The notes under the pieces: generated by a model | Database searches by the model: none | Told to the model about the DNA's origin: nothing | Seen by the model: the letters and a program-made list of their open reading frames with translations, nothing else | Assembly: GCA_002408085.1 (NCBI GenBank) | Contig: DHQL01000020.1 | Location: 35,555-99,554 of the forward strand | From: Spirochaeta sp. UBA5339 | Lineage (GTDB): Bacteria; Spirochaetota; Spirochaetia; DSM-2461 | Length of the DNA: 64,000 nucleotides | Direction: 5' to 3' | Shown: positions 8,695-17,621 of the stretch, piece by piece | How the letters are laid out: each line of letters begins with the position of its first letter | How positions within the stretch are numbered: the first letter of the stretch is position 1 | Program-made: the position numbers and the translations under genes

Positions 8695-9362
8695 AAAATG
8701 TTACAATGAATATCATTCACTCCATACCCGGCAGAATGAGGTTGAGTTTAAACTGTGTTGTTCACCGTACCGAAAAGGTATGCAAAAAAATAGAGTCTCT
8801 TGATGGTCTTGTTTCCTGTTCCTATTCAGAGATTAGCGGGAATTTTCTGATTTACTATAAGGAAACGGATATCGGTCCAACAGGAGTTATCAAAGAACTT
8901 ATTCTGGCAATTGCAGAAGACATCGGTCACTACCCAGTTTCAATAAGATCTCTTGAGAATTATAAATTGACACCCCTGGCAAAACCAGCTGCTGTGTTAA
9001 TCGTTTTCAGTTCATTTTATACACTACTCGGGGGGAATCTCACCGCAAAAATGGTCCTGCAGTATTCTGCAGCCTTAATGACCGGTGTTTCGGTAGTTGA
9101 CCATGGTATTTCTGAAATTAAACGAACCGGAACATTCGATTTTGAAAATCTGTCTCTGATTTATCTTATAAACTCTCTTGGAGAGAAAAAGGTTCTTCAG
9201 GGAACCGTCCTGACCTGGCTGGCCACCTATATAAGGCATTTGCTGCCGGTTAATCCGCCGGATGCTATGGTCTGCCGCATTGTGGAAACTCATGACAGCA
9301 ATGGGGCTCTGGTTAAGGAAGTAATGACAAACGGGTTTATCGGTATCAACCAAATGGGATAA
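8691..9362 (+). CDS. PGRxR-motif membrane protein (fez-like cluster)
   Basis: The 223-residue protein starts with the domain (HSIPGRMRLSLN at about residue 12, SGNFLIYYK about 50 further) and continues with hydrophobic helices (AAVLIVFSSFYTLLG, MVLQYSAALMTGVSVV) and a region VLTWLATYIRHLL near residues 165-175. GTG 8691 overlaps the ATPase stop and has GGAG 6 bases upstream. The domain-plus-helices layout resembles a P1B-ATPase N-terminal half without catalytic domains, suggesting a membrane partner of the ATPase. Confidence 0.78.
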   Translation: MKNVTMNIIHSIPGRMRLSLNCVVHRTEKVCKKIESLDGLVSCSYSEISGNFLIYYKETDIGPTGVIKELILAIAEDIGHYPVSIRSLENYKLTPLAKPAAVLIVFSSFYTLLGGNLTAKMVLQYSAALMTGVSVVDHGISEIKRTGTFDFENLSLIYLINSLGEKKVLQGTVLTWLATYIRHLLPVNPPDAMVCRIVETHDSNGALVKEVMTNGFIGINQMG

Positions 9363-9407
9363 TGCAGATTATAAAGAGTCTGCCTAATTATACAGTGGAG
9401 GTTTCAT

Positions 9408-9665
9408 ATGTTGTTTGAAAGAGGAAATGGTCGTGGTATTCTTATTGGAGCGTTAATCGGTGTGACCGGAGCTGCTGTCGGGTATACGGTATATAAGAAA
9501 AACCAGGATAAAGTCGACACTTTTCTGAAGAGTAAAGGCATTGATATGCCCTCTGGAAGCTCAAAGGATTATAGTTCCATGAGCATGGAAGATCTTGTAA
9601 TTAATAAAGAACGGATCGAAGATGTAATTGCAGAAAAGGAAGCTGCCCAGAAAGGGAAAAAATGA
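9408..9665 (+). CDS. Small glycine-zipper membrane protein, YtxH/FezA-like
   Basis: The 85-residue protein has one membrane segment with small-residue spacing (GILIGALIGVTGAAVGYTVY), then KKNQDK and a charged amphipathic tail (SSMSMEDLVINKERIEDV). GGAGG precedes the ATG. It is the last gene of the fez-like run, 45 bases after the previous stop, and a strong stem-loop follows. Ferrosome operons include a small membrane protein (FezA in C. difficile); this is the only candidate here, but similarity cannot be shown without a search. The alternative is an unrelated YtxH-type stress protein. Confidence 0.65.
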   Translation: MLFERGNGRGILIGALIGVTGAAVGYTVYKKNQDKVDTFLKSKGIDMPSGSSKDYSSMSMEDLVINKERIEDVIAEKEAAQKGKK

Positions 9666-9672
9666 TTATGTC

Positions 9673-9697
9673 CCCCCCTGTCTCTTCAACAGGGGGG
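9673..9697. terminator. Stem-loop between convergent genes
   Basis: A 9-bp perfect stem (9673-9681 with 9689-9697; C-rich arm CCCCCCTGT, 7-base loop) separates the fez-like operon from the convergent uspA. There is no T-tract, so it may act as an mRNA 3' stabiliser rather than an intrinsic terminator. Confidence 0.6.
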
Positions 9698-9716
9698 CGG
9701 ATCAGCGGAAGGGATA

Positions 9717-10172
9717 CTATTTCTTTTCCGGAATCACCAGCACCGGGCATTCGGCCTTGTGAATCAGCTTTTTGACAAAGTCTCCCAGAAGGCGGTTGAT
9801 CATATTCATCCCCCCTCCCCGGCCGATTACGATGAGATCTATATCCTCATTTTTTGAGATATCCAGAATCTCCTCGCCCACATTACCGATAGCCATGCGG
9901 ACCGAGTGGGAGATCCCCTCGGGGATCTTCGTTAGATAGGACTCCTCGACAATCCTGTCGATATCCTTCATGGCCTTCCTGTCGATATCATCCACCTCGT
10001 AGATATAGGTCTTCCAGAACTGGGCGTCGGGCTCGGGGATAACATGGTAGATGATCAGTTCGCTTCCGGGATTTCCCTCGGCAATATTCAAAGCGTAAAA
10101 GAAGGCCTTCATGGCATCGCTGTTAAAGTCTGTACAGAAGAGAATCTTTTTGAACAGATTCCTGTGTGGCAT
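9717..10172 (-). CDS. Universal stress protein, UspA family
   Basis: A 151-residue single-domain protein with the Usp alpha/beta fold: KKILFCTDFN at the N-terminus, and near the C-terminus DLIVIGRGG followed by the phosphate-binding pattern around GGMNMINRLLGDFVKK and CPVLVIPEK. The GxxG-9x-G(S/T) signature is imperfect (a loop with extra glycines and no S/T after the last Gly), so ATP binding is likely but not certain. It stands alone, upstream of the TRAP operon on the same strand order, and is convergent with the fez-like cluster. Confidence 0.88.
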   Translation of the reverse strand: MPHRNLFKKILFCTDFNSDAMKAFFYALNIAEGNPGSELIIYHVIPEPDAQFWKTYIYEVDDIDRKAMKDIDRIVEESYLTKIPEGISHSVRMAIGNVGEEILDISKNEDIDLIVIGRGGGMNMINRLLGDFVKKLIHKAECPVLVIPEKK

Positions 10173-10231
10173 TTATTTCCTCCTGCCCCATCGGGCTCTG
10201 GACCTGGATTAAACCAGACCCGCTGGATTGG

Positions 10232-11533
10232 CTATCCGACCAGAGCCGGCAGAAAAAGACAGATCTTCGGGACGGCAATCAGAATGACCGCCGCCAGAAC
10301 CAGCATCCCCAGGAAGGGCATGGACCCTTTAAAGATGACCGGGAGAGGAATATCCCTCTCGATCCCGCTGACAACATAGACATTAACACCCACAGGAGGA
10401 GTAATGACTCCCATCTGGGTTATCACAACCACAATGACTCCGAACCAGACGGGATCGAAGCCAAGCTGCTGTATTACCGGATAAAAGATTGGGATTGTCA
10501 GAAGCACCAGGGCAAGGGCATCGATAAAACAGCCCGCCACCAGAAAGAAGAGGATGATCAGCATGATCGTCACACCACCGGGAAAGGGCAGAGAGACAAA
10601 GCCGTTGGCCACCTCAAAGGGGATACGGGAGACCGCCAGAAAGCGGCCGAAGATGGTGGCTCCCGCAATGATAAAGAACACCATGCTGCTGGTCCGAACG
10701 GTCTCAAGCAGGATTCTTTTGATCTTCTTCATATTCAGCTCTTTCTGAACAAAGGCTATGACAAAACTTCCCGCCGCGCCGATGGCTGCCGCCTCGATGG
10801 GGGTAAAGAAGCCCTTGAACATCCCGCCCATTACAAGAATAAAGAGAAGGACCGTCTCGATCACACCGTTGAGGGACTTGAAGCGCTCCTTCCAGCCGTG
10901 CTTTGGCCCCGCGGGTCCCAGGGTTCCGTCCTTCAGACAGCGGATATAGATATTCACACAGAAGAGACCCACGATAAGAAGACCCGGTACAATCCCCGCC
11001 AGAAAGAGGGTTCCGATGGACTGCTCAGTCATCAGGGCATAGACGATAAAGACTACCGACGGGGGAATCAGCATTCCCAGGGAGCCTCCCGCCGCCACGG
11101 AGCCCGAGGCCAGGGAGTCGGCATAGCCGTAGCGCTTCATTTCCGGCAGGGCCACCGAGGCCATGGTGGCCGCCGTGGCAGGTCCCGAACCGCAGATGGC
11201 GCCGAATCCGGCACAGGCAAATACGGTGGCCATGGCAAGGCCTCCCCGCAGATGACCGAACCACACATAGGTTGTATGAAAAAGACGCTTGCTGATCCCC
11301 GCATGAAAGGCGACCTGTCCCATCATCACAAAGAGGGGGATCACCGTCAGGTTGTAGGAGGTAAAGGTCTCAAAGAGTTCGGCGATCACCATACTGAAGG
11401 CCGCCTGGGGAGTTATGATCAGGGCAAAGCCCAGAACCCCCGAAGCAATCATGGCAAAGGCCACGGGCATACTGGTAAAGAGGAGTACAAAGAGAACTAT
11501 GCACCCGATTATTCCAATTTCTACAGGACTCAT
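10232..11533 (-). CDS. dctM: TRAP transporter large permease, DctM family
   Basis: A 433-residue, very hydrophobic protein with about 12 membrane helices and the DctM signature GSGPATAATMASVALPEM. With the small permease and the binding protein it imports a carboxylate-type substrate driven by a cation gradient. It overlaps dctQ by four bases and is the last gene of the dctP-dctQ-dctM operon. The substrate is unknown. Confidence 0.93.
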   Translation of the reverse strand: MSPVEIGIIGCIVLFVLLFTSMPVAFAMIASGVLGFALIITPQAAFSMVIAELFETFTSYNLTVIPLFVMMGQVAFHAGISKRLFHTTYVWFGHLRGGLAMATVFACAGFGAICGSGPATAATMASVALPEMKRYGYADSLASGSVAAGGSLGMLIPPSVVFIVYALMTEQSIGTLFLAGIVPGLLIVGLFCVNIYIRCLKDGTLGPAGPKHGWKERFKSLNGVIETVLLFILVMGGMFKGFFTPIEAAAIGAAGSFVIAFVQKELNMKKIKRILLETVRTSSMVFFIIAGATIFGRFLAVSRIPFEVANGFVSLPFPGGVTIMLIILFFLVAGCFIDALALVLLTIPIFYPVIQQLGFDPVWFGVIVVVITQMGVITPPVGVNVYVVSGIERDIPLPVIFKGSMPFLGMLVLAAVILIAVPKICLFLPALVG

Positions 11534-12012
11534 GGCTTGATGTACTCCTTACCGGGATGAAAAAGATGATAGACAAAGACGATCATCATCAGAAGACAGT
11601 TGAAACTGATTACAAAGGGAATCCAGAACACCGGTATTCCCAGATTGGCAAAGACCTCGCCGCTCCTGAACAGTGTGATTCCATGGCGGAAGGTGTGGTA
11701 TCCCAGGAGGGCGAAGAGAACCAGTGCGGTGACTCTGAAGACCAGATCCAGCACCAGACGTCCCAGACGGCCGCTCTTGTGGTAGAAAAACTCAATGGCG
11801 ATATGCCCTTTGGTGGCGGTTACATAGGGAAGGGCGCAGGCAACAGAGATGACTCCGAAGGCCCGCACCAGGTCAAAGGCTCCTGTGATACTGATATGAA
11901 AGATCCTCAGTATTACATCAACAACAGTGACTCCCATCATCAGAATGGTGGAAATGCCCGCGGCATAGGCCAGACCGATGATAAGCCGGCTGATAATCTT
12001 AAAGAAGCTCAT
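11530..12012 (-). CDS. dctQ: TRAP transporter small permease, DctQ family
   Basis: A 160-residue protein with four predicted membrane helices (first at about residues 10-30, starting IIGLAYAAGISTILMMGVTV) and the family-typical middle segment VISVACALPYVTATKGHIAIE. It lies two bases after dctP and overlaps dctM. Confidence 0.9.
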   Translation of the reverse strand: MSFFKIISRLIIGLAYAAGISTILMMGVTVVDVILRIFHISITGAFDLVRAFGVISVACALPYVTATKGHIAIEFFYHKSGRLGRLVLDLVFRVTALVLFALLGYHTFRHGITLFRSGEVFANLGIPVFWIPFVISFNCLLMMIVFVYHLFHPGKEYIKP

Positions 12013-12014
12013 CC

Positions 12015-13022
12015 CTACTCCAGCATCATCATAATGTCTTCAAGCACTTCTTCTCCCGGAAGGCTTTTGGCAGCGGCTGCGGAGGTGAACTCTGAGTAGA
12101 CAGGCTTCATGGCCTCCCTGAGGGCGGCGTTGTCACTGTCGCTGAGGCTGACAAAAGTCTTGCCCAGCTCGGTCACATAGGCCCGGCCGTTCTCATCGGC
12201 TTCATCCCAGGCGGCACCCTGTCTGGCGATCCACTCAGCGCTGACCTCGTTGATAATCTTCTGCAGATCCTCGGGAAGTGCCGCCCATTTGTCCTTGTTC
12301 ATAACCGCAAACATGGTTGTTGTGTAGCCGACGGCGCGGGTGTCCACAACATAGTCGATCACCTCACCCTGTTTCCAGCCCTTGAGGGTCTCGATGGGAC
12401 AGAAGGTGGCATCCACAACACCCTTCTGGAGGGATTCATAGGTATCGCCCTGGCTCATGGATAGAGGTGTTCCGCCCAGTGCGGAAACAACCTTGGCGGA
12501 GAGTCCGGTGGCCCTGACCTTCATGCCCGCAATATCCGCAACAGTGCTGACAGGCTTCTTGCTGGCAAGGATTCCGGGGCCGTGTCCGTGGAGGTAGAGC
12601 ACATGAACATCCGACAGCTCTGCGGGCTGGTATTTATCGTAAATTTTATTTGCAATCTCTGTAACAGTCACACCATCGGGGTAACCGACGGGAAGGTCCA
12701 GAGCCTCCATCAGGGGAAAGCGTCCTCTTGTATAGGCAAAGGCGCTCATGCCGATGTCGGCAACTCCCGATACAACAGCCTCATAGGTCTGGGCCGCCTT
12801 GGACAGTGTGTCTCCGGGAAACATGGTTATCTCGATCTGACCGTCTGATCTTTTTTCAACCTCTTTGGCCCAGGCTTCTGCAGTCTGGGTCTGAAGATGG
12901 GTGGCGGGAAAGAAGATGGCATAGTTGAACCGGTAGACCTTCTTGTTGTCGCCTTCATCTTTTTTGGAACAGCCGCTGAAAAGAACAGCAGTCAGCAGCG
13001 CGAGGGTTAAAATTTTCTTCAT
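12015..13022 (-). CDS. dctP: TRAP transporter solute-binding lipoprotein, DctP family
   Basis: 335 residues from the chosen ATG. The start at 13022 has GGAG 6 bases upstream and gives a clean lipoprotein signal (MKKILTLALLTAVLFSGC); an in-frame ATG nine codons upstream lacks both. The mature protein has the DctP fold with the conserved arginine region (GMKVRATGLSAKVV) that usually holds the substrate carboxylate, and YESLQKGVVDAT. Being lipid-anchored rather than freely periplasmic is common in spirochaetes. The LuxR-type two-component genes upstream may control it. Confidence 0.92.
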   Translation of the reverse strand: MKKILTLALLTAVLFSGCSKKDEGDNKKVYRFNYAIFFPATHLQTQTAEAWAKEVEKRSDGQIEITMFPGDTLSKAAQTYEAVVSGVADIGMSAFAYTRGRFPLMEALDLPVGYPDGVTVTEIANKIYDKYQPAELSDVHVLYLHGHGPGILASKKPVSTVADIAGMKVRATGLSAKVVSALGGTPLSMSQGDTYESLQKGVVDATFCPIETLKGWKQGEVIDYVVDTRAVGYTTTMFAVMNKDKWAALPEDLQKIINEVSAEWIARQGAAWDEADENGRAYVTELGKTFVSLSDSDNAALREAMKPVYSEFTSAAAAKSLPGEEVLEDIMMMLE

Positions 13023-13119
13023 TTTCTTCTCCTGAGATATCATCTGCATCCCTGACAGGATACAGTCCCGGAATGACTCAGGCCGTGAGCCCGGCCCTGT
13101 TCCGGAGGTAACAGAGGAG

Positions 13120-13128
13120 ATTATAGCA
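13120..13128 (-). promoter_or_regulatory. Extended -10 promoter upstream of dctP
   Basis: Minus-strand TGCTATAAT (13128-13120) is an extended -10 element about 100 bases before the dctP start. No convincing -35 is visible, consistent with an activator-dependent promoter, possibly by the neighbouring response regulator. Confidence 0.45.
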
Positions 13129-13238
13129 CTAAAATGAGACGAAAATGAACAATAATGTGCATAATAATATGGCGATTTACGGGATAAAAGGTGTTTCTAT
13201 GCGAAATAACAGAAAAAAGTTCTGATCCGGATCTCCTG

Positions 13239-13904
13239 CTACCGTGAGCTCCACTTAGCGGCAAGAAGGGCAGCCTGGACCCGGTCCCTCAGTCCCAGGG
13301 CGTTGAAGATGCCGGAGACATAGTTTTTAACGGTCCCTTCCGACAGGGAAAGCTCCTGTGCTATCTCACCATTGGTCAGTCCCTCACCCAGAAGTTTGAA
13401 AACATCCTTCTCCCGTTCCGAGATGCCCTCGATCATGGAGAGAGTCGTTTCGGGGATATCTTCTGCCCCGGTATGTCCTGCCGGAGCCGGATCAGATAAA
13501 AGAGATCCCATAACCGACGGGGCAAACTGATAGAGTCCTCCATGGGCCTGTTTGACGGCTCTTGCCAGATCGGCAATGGGAATATCCTTCATCAGATAGC
13601 CCACGGCCCCTGCCTTCAGGGACTTGGAGATATACTCATGATCATCGAAGGTGGTCAGCATAATAATCCTGCCCGGATAGTTGTTCTTCTTCAGGGTCTC
13701 CACAGCATGGATACCGTCAAGTACGGGCATACGGATGTCCATCAGAATTATATCGGGATTGTGCTCCAGGGCCAGATGAACCCCCTCCCGGCCGTCCTCA
13801 CCGCTGGCCACGACGGTAATGCCCTCCTGAAGGTTCAATAGAGAGACAATTCCTTCACGAACAAGGCGCTGATCATCAACTACAAGAACTCTTATGTCCT
13901 TCAC
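13239..13904 (-). CDS. NarL/FixJ-type response regulator
   Basis: 221 residues: a receiver domain with phospho-acceptor Asp56 (ILMDIRMPVLDG) and a C-terminal LuxR helix-turn-helix (SEREKDVFKLLGEGLTNGEI and LSEGTVKNYVSGIF). It overlaps its kinase by four bases and lies directly upstream of the TRAP operon on the same strand, so control of the transporter is a reasonable inference. Confidence 0.93.
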   Translation of the reverse strand: MKDIRVLVVDDQRLVREGIVSLLNLQEGITVVASGEDGREGVHLALEHNPDIILMDIRMPVLDGIHAVETLKKNNYPGRIIMLTTFDDHEYISKSLKAGAVGYLMKDIPIADLARAVKQAHGGLYQFAPSVMGSLLSDPAPAGHTGAEDIPETTLSMIEGISEREKDVFKLLGEGLTNGEIAQELSLSEGTVKNYVSGIFNALGLRDRVQAALLAAKWSSR

Positions 13905-15172
13905 TCATCCTCTCCTATCAGGGTTACGGGGTCCTTAGGCAGAGTGGCCTTCAGCACACAGCCCTCTCCGGGAGCAGTGATCACCTCCATACGGCCCCGG
14001 ACCAGCTCAAGGCGCTGCCTGAGCCCCATGAGACCGTAGTGTTCATCATCTCCCGGGGCTGGCTTTTCCGGATCAAATCCCTTTCCGTCATCCCGGAACT
14101 CCAGCACCACCTCTCTTGCTCCGAACCGGAGGGAGAGGTTGACATTCTTCGCCTCCGCGTGCTTCAGAATATTGGTAATACCCTCCTGGACCATCCGGAA
14201 CAGGGCAATCTGCACGGCATAATTATACCCCTTATCATCTCCTTCCACCAGAAATCTACAGTTCATCCCGGTGGATTCCAGACGTGCCAGGAGCTGGGGG
14301 ATTTCGGCTTCCAGATTGATCCTCGGATTCCTGTCATTCAGCATCCCCAGGGAGGAGCGGATATCCTGAATGGCCTGGGCCGCCGCCTCCCTGGCCTCCC
14401 CAACGGCACTGCGGCTTTCTTCAGGATCAAGGTCGAAATAGGCCTCTGCCTTGGTCAGCTGAATCTGGATTCCCGTCAGGGCATGACCCAGAGAGTCATG
14501 GATATCCCGTGCCAGGCGGGTTCTCTCCTCAAGGGCAACGGTCTGCCCGATCCTCTGGGCATACTCCCTGAGCTGCCCTTCCGAACGGTTCAATGAACCC
14601 ACCAGACGGATATTCTCATCACTGATCTGCCGGTCCTTGTCCCAGAAATAGGCAAAAATATAAAAGATAACCATGATAATTGACCGGTAGGTCATAAAGA
14701 ATAGAGAGTAGTTTGAAAAAATCTGCAGATTATTCAGGCGGTTGAATTCCAGCAGAAACAGCCCCAGGGGCATAATTATGGAACAGGCAAGACTGACACG
14801 GAAGGGAAGAGTGTAATAGCTGTAGAACAGAAGAAGTGTCAGATAGAGACTCATCCCTGGATGTCCCAGATGAACCCCATCGGTCATAAGCATGGTAAAG
14901 ACACAGATCAGACGGAGGCCGAAAAAGAGCCTTGGAATCAGAGGAGAGGTATAGCGGTAGTTCCACTTCCTGTACTCAAGATACTCCAGAACCAGAAAAA
15001 GAGTTACCGCAATAATAAAGAGCAGAGTGATCTGAAACTCGTTATCCGGCAGAACTCTTTTCTTGTAGAAAAAAAAACGCAGCTGTCCGGGAAGCTGAAA
15101 CATAATAAATATGGCAATGGTCGTGAGCCTGAGCTTGCTCTTGAAATCGCTCTTTAAATTCTGAATCGCCAA
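13901..15172 (-). CDS. NarL-partner sensor histidine kinase (HisKA_3)
   Basis: 423 residues. The N-terminal half has about six membrane helices (to about residue 175), so the signal is probably sensed in or at the membrane. It is followed by a HisKA_3 domain (LARDIHDSLGHALTG, His about 224) and HATPase motifs (QEGITNILKHA, DDGKGFDP, YGLMGLRQRL). It is paired with the downstream overlapping regulator. The membrane sensor is not a recognised named domain. Confidence 0.92.
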   Translation of the reverse strand: MAIQNLKSDFKSKLRLTTIAIFIMFQLPGQLRFFFYKKRVLPDNEFQITLLFIIAVTLFLVLEYLEYRKWNYRYTSPLIPRLFFGLRLICVFTMLMTDGVHLGHPGMSLYLTLLLFYSYYTLPFRVSLACSIIMPLGLFLLEFNRLNNLQIFSNYSLFFMTYRSIIMVIFYIFAYFWDKDRQISDENIRLVGSLNRSEGQLREYAQRIGQTVALEERTRLARDIHDSLGHALTGIQIQLTKAEAYFDLDPEESRSAVGEAREAAAQAIQDIRSSLGMLNDRNPRINLEAEIPQLLARLESTGMNCRFLVEGDDKGYNYAVQIALFRMVQEGITNILKHAEAKNVNLSLRFGAREVVLEFRDDGKGFDPEKPAPGDDEHYGLMGLRQRLELVRGRMEVITAPGEGCVLKATLPKDPVTLIGEDE

Positions 15173-15336
15173 TGAATACTCCTTTAGTCTATTCTACAAC
15201 AGGACGCCCCTTAAGCCAGTGTCGATACTCATAATGAAGGCTGTTTATATATGACCGGAGTCATAGCACAATCTGCTCATTTTCACTCCCTTTGATGGAG
15301 TTTATATGTAGATAATCAGTACCCAGGAGATAATAG

Positions 15337-16665
15337 ATGATTAAAAAGTTACTTTTGACCCTCTGCCTTACCGCCTTCGGATCAGTCTCCCTTTGGGCGG
15401 AACCCCTTACCCTGACCGTTGAGGAAAGCGTCGCGGCGGCTCTGGAGCAGAACAAGGCGCTGATGATTACCCGGCTTCAGACCGATTCTGCCAGACTGGA
15501 CTTCGAAAACCGCTGGAACAGCCTGCTTCCGGGGATTTCGGCTTCCACGGGGCTCTCCCGCAGCGATGATCTCTTCTTTACAGGTGCAGGGAAATCAACC
15601 AGATTGTCTGCGGGTCTCTCCCTCTCCCTCCCTCTGAACAGCGCCCTGGCCCACAGCATGGAACAGACCAGGATCGACTATGAGGGACAGCTGATTACCA
15701 TGGAGACGGCCCAGAAGCAGCTGATCCGTGATGTGAATAACGAGTTCTACTACCTTCTGGCAAGCAAGAGCAACCTGGATATCCTGACCCAGAACCAGGA
15801 GCTGGCGGAGAAACGCTATCAGCAGACCCTTGAGAACTTCAATAACGGCTTCAGCTCCGAACTGAACGTACTCCAGGCCCGGGTAAGCGCCGCCAACTAC
15901 GGCCCCGAACTCAGCCAGGCCAGAAGCAGCTATGAGAACAGGGAGCGGAGCTTTCTGATCCTTCTGGGAATTGATCCCGAGACCGAGGTGGAGCTGACGG
16001 GAGATCTGGTACGCCCCCCCATAGAGCTGGATGCGGCGGATCTTGTTACCGGCTATATTGCCGGACGCCAGGACATCAGAAGTCAGCAGAAGACCATCGA
16101 ATCTCTTGAAAACAGCCGGAAAACTGAAAAGGCCCGGAACTTCACCCCCAGTCTGTCCCTCTCCGGAGGCTGGAACAGCTCCCTGAATGATCCCTTTACG
16201 GGAAGCAGTTGGAGTGACGGCTGGACCGACACTCTCTCCATGGGTCTCACCCTGAGCATTCCCCTGGACGGCTACATCCCCGGCTCAAGCCAGAAGACAG
16301 CCCTGGATCAGAGGGACAACAGCATCCGTCAGGCACAGATCACTCTGGACTCCCTCCACGACGGCGCCAGAACGGAGATTCTCAATCTGGCAAGAACCAT
16401 TGAGACCTCTCTGGAGCAGCTGGAACTGGCGGAGATGAACGTCAACCTGGCCCGGAGATCCTATGAAATGACCGAAGAAAGTTATAATCTGGGTGTTATG
16501 GAACGCCTGGATGTGGAAGATGCACAGCAGAGCTACCTCAGCGCCGTTCAGCAGCAGCTGACAAGCCGGTACCAGTACCTTTCGGCCCTGATCGACCTGA
16601 AATACGCCCTGAATATGGATTCCATAGATGACCTTTATAAACTGAACACAAGGAGTTACCAATGA
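15337..16665 (+). CDS. TolC-family outer-membrane efflux protein
   Basis: 442 residues with a cleavable signal peptide (MIKKLLLTLCLTAFGSVSLWA) and two repeated outer-membrane-efflux domains (coiled-coil helices around EKRYQQTLENFNNGFSSELN and RSYEMTEESYNLGVMERLD). It forms the outer-membrane channel of the RND pump encoded next; all four genes 15337-21102 overlap by four bases. AGGAG precedes the ATG. Confidence 0.92.
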   Translation: MIKKLLLTLCLTAFGSVSLWAEPLTLTVEESVAAALEQNKALMITRLQTDSARLDFENRWNSLLPGISASTGLSRSDDLFFTGAGKSTRLSAGLSLSLPLNSALAHSMEQTRIDYEGQLITMETAQKQLIRDVNNEFYYLLASKSNLDILTQNQELAEKRYQQTLENFNNGFSSELNVLQARVSAANYGPELSQARSSYENRERSFLILLGIDPETEVELTGDLVRPPIELDAADLVTGYIAGRQDIRSQQKTIESLENSRKTEKARNFTPSLSLSGGWNSSLNDPFTGSSWSDGWTDTLSMGLTLSIPLDGYIPGSSQKTALDQRDNSIRQAQITLDSLHDGARTEILNLARTIETSLEQLELAEMNVNLARRSYEMTEESYNLGVMERLDVEDAQQSYLSAVQQQLTSRYQYLSALIDLKYALNMDSIDDLYKLNTRSYQ

Positions 16666-17621
16666 GCAAGACCGGAAAAGGAGACAGAATCGTTCAGATC
16701 ATCCTTCTGCTTATGATCGCAGCGGGAATCTCTGTCATCGTCTTTTTGAATATTTCATCTTCCAAACCCTCGGGAATGTCCGGAGGCAGGCCTGGGGCCG
16801 GAGCCGGAGGAGCGGAAACTGCTGCCGTTGCGGTAGAGGCCGAAGCGGCAGGGAGAAGTGATGTGTATCAGTTTATCAGGGTCAACGGGGACGTTACCGT
16901 GGACACCTCAGTGGATATCTACTCCGATACAAGCGGTAAGGTTGTCAGAAGTAATATAAACCTGGGAGATTCGGTACGCCGTGATACTGCCCTTATAGTG
17001 GTTGACCCCTCACTGCCGGGTCAGGTCTTCAGCACAAGCACCGTACGGAGCACCATCAGCGGAACAGTGATCGATCTCCCCTATAGAGTGGGTGACAGGA
17101 TCACCACAAGCAGCCCCATCGCCACCATCGGCGACCTGAACGACCTTATTATAATGACCTATGTTCCCGAACGCTTTGTGGCGACCCTGAGAGAGGGACT
17201 GGCCGCCGAGGTCTATCTGGATGCCTTTCCCGGTGAAACCTTTGCAGCAGAGATTATGGAGATCAATCCGGTAATGGACGTAAACACCAGAACCCTCTCG
17301 GTAAAGCTGAACCTGATTAACCGGGACAGCAGGATAAGACCGGGTATGTTTGCCTCAATGAAACTGATTACCAATGAGAGCCCCGATACTATAGCTATTC
17401 CCGCAAGGGCGGTACTCTCCTACTACGGCGATCAGATCGTCTATGTTATTAATGACCAGGGACTGGCGGAGCGGCGCCTGATCAGAACCGGACTCTCCAC
17501 CGATGAAACCGTTGAGATTCTGGAAGGCATTGAAGTGGGAGAAATGATTATCACCCAGGGACAGGGCAGACTGACTGACGGCACAATGGTCAGAGCCATA
17601 GATCCCGAGGAGATTCTATGA
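16662..17621 (+). CDS. RND efflux periplasmic adaptor (membrane fusion protein)
   Basis: 319 residues with an N-terminal membrane anchor (residues about 9-28) and a Gly/Ala-rich linker, then a short barrel-sandwich domain (VVRSNINLGDSV and GTVIDLPYRVGDRI), a beta-barrel and a membrane-proximal domain. It lacks a lipobox and has hardly any alpha-hairpin, so it is a compact adaptor. It bridges the inner-membrane pump to the TolC-like channel. Confidence 0.92.
   Translation: MSKTGKGDRIVQIILLLMIAAGISVIVFLNISSSKPSGMSGGRPGAGAGGAETAAVAVEAEAAGRSDVYQFIRVNGDVTVDTSVDIYSDTSGKVVRSNINLGDSVRRDTALIVVDPSLPGQVFSTSTVRSTISGTVIDLPYRVGDRITTSSPIATIGDLNDLIIMTYVPERFVATLREGLAAEVYLDAFPGETFAAEIMEINPVMDVNTRTLSVKLNLINRDSRIRPGMFASMKLITNESPDTIAIPARAVLSYYGDQIVYVINDQGLAERRLIRTGLSTDETVEILEGIEVGEMIITQGQGRLTDGTMVRAIDPEEIL

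Noticed and set aside
10166..11560. A 464-codon open frame on the plus strand opposite the TRAP permease gene
   Set aside because: Its translation is hydrophilic, His/Gly/Asp/Arg-rich low-complexity sequence, as expected from the complement of a membrane protein gene; the minus-strand DctM reading is a clear family match.
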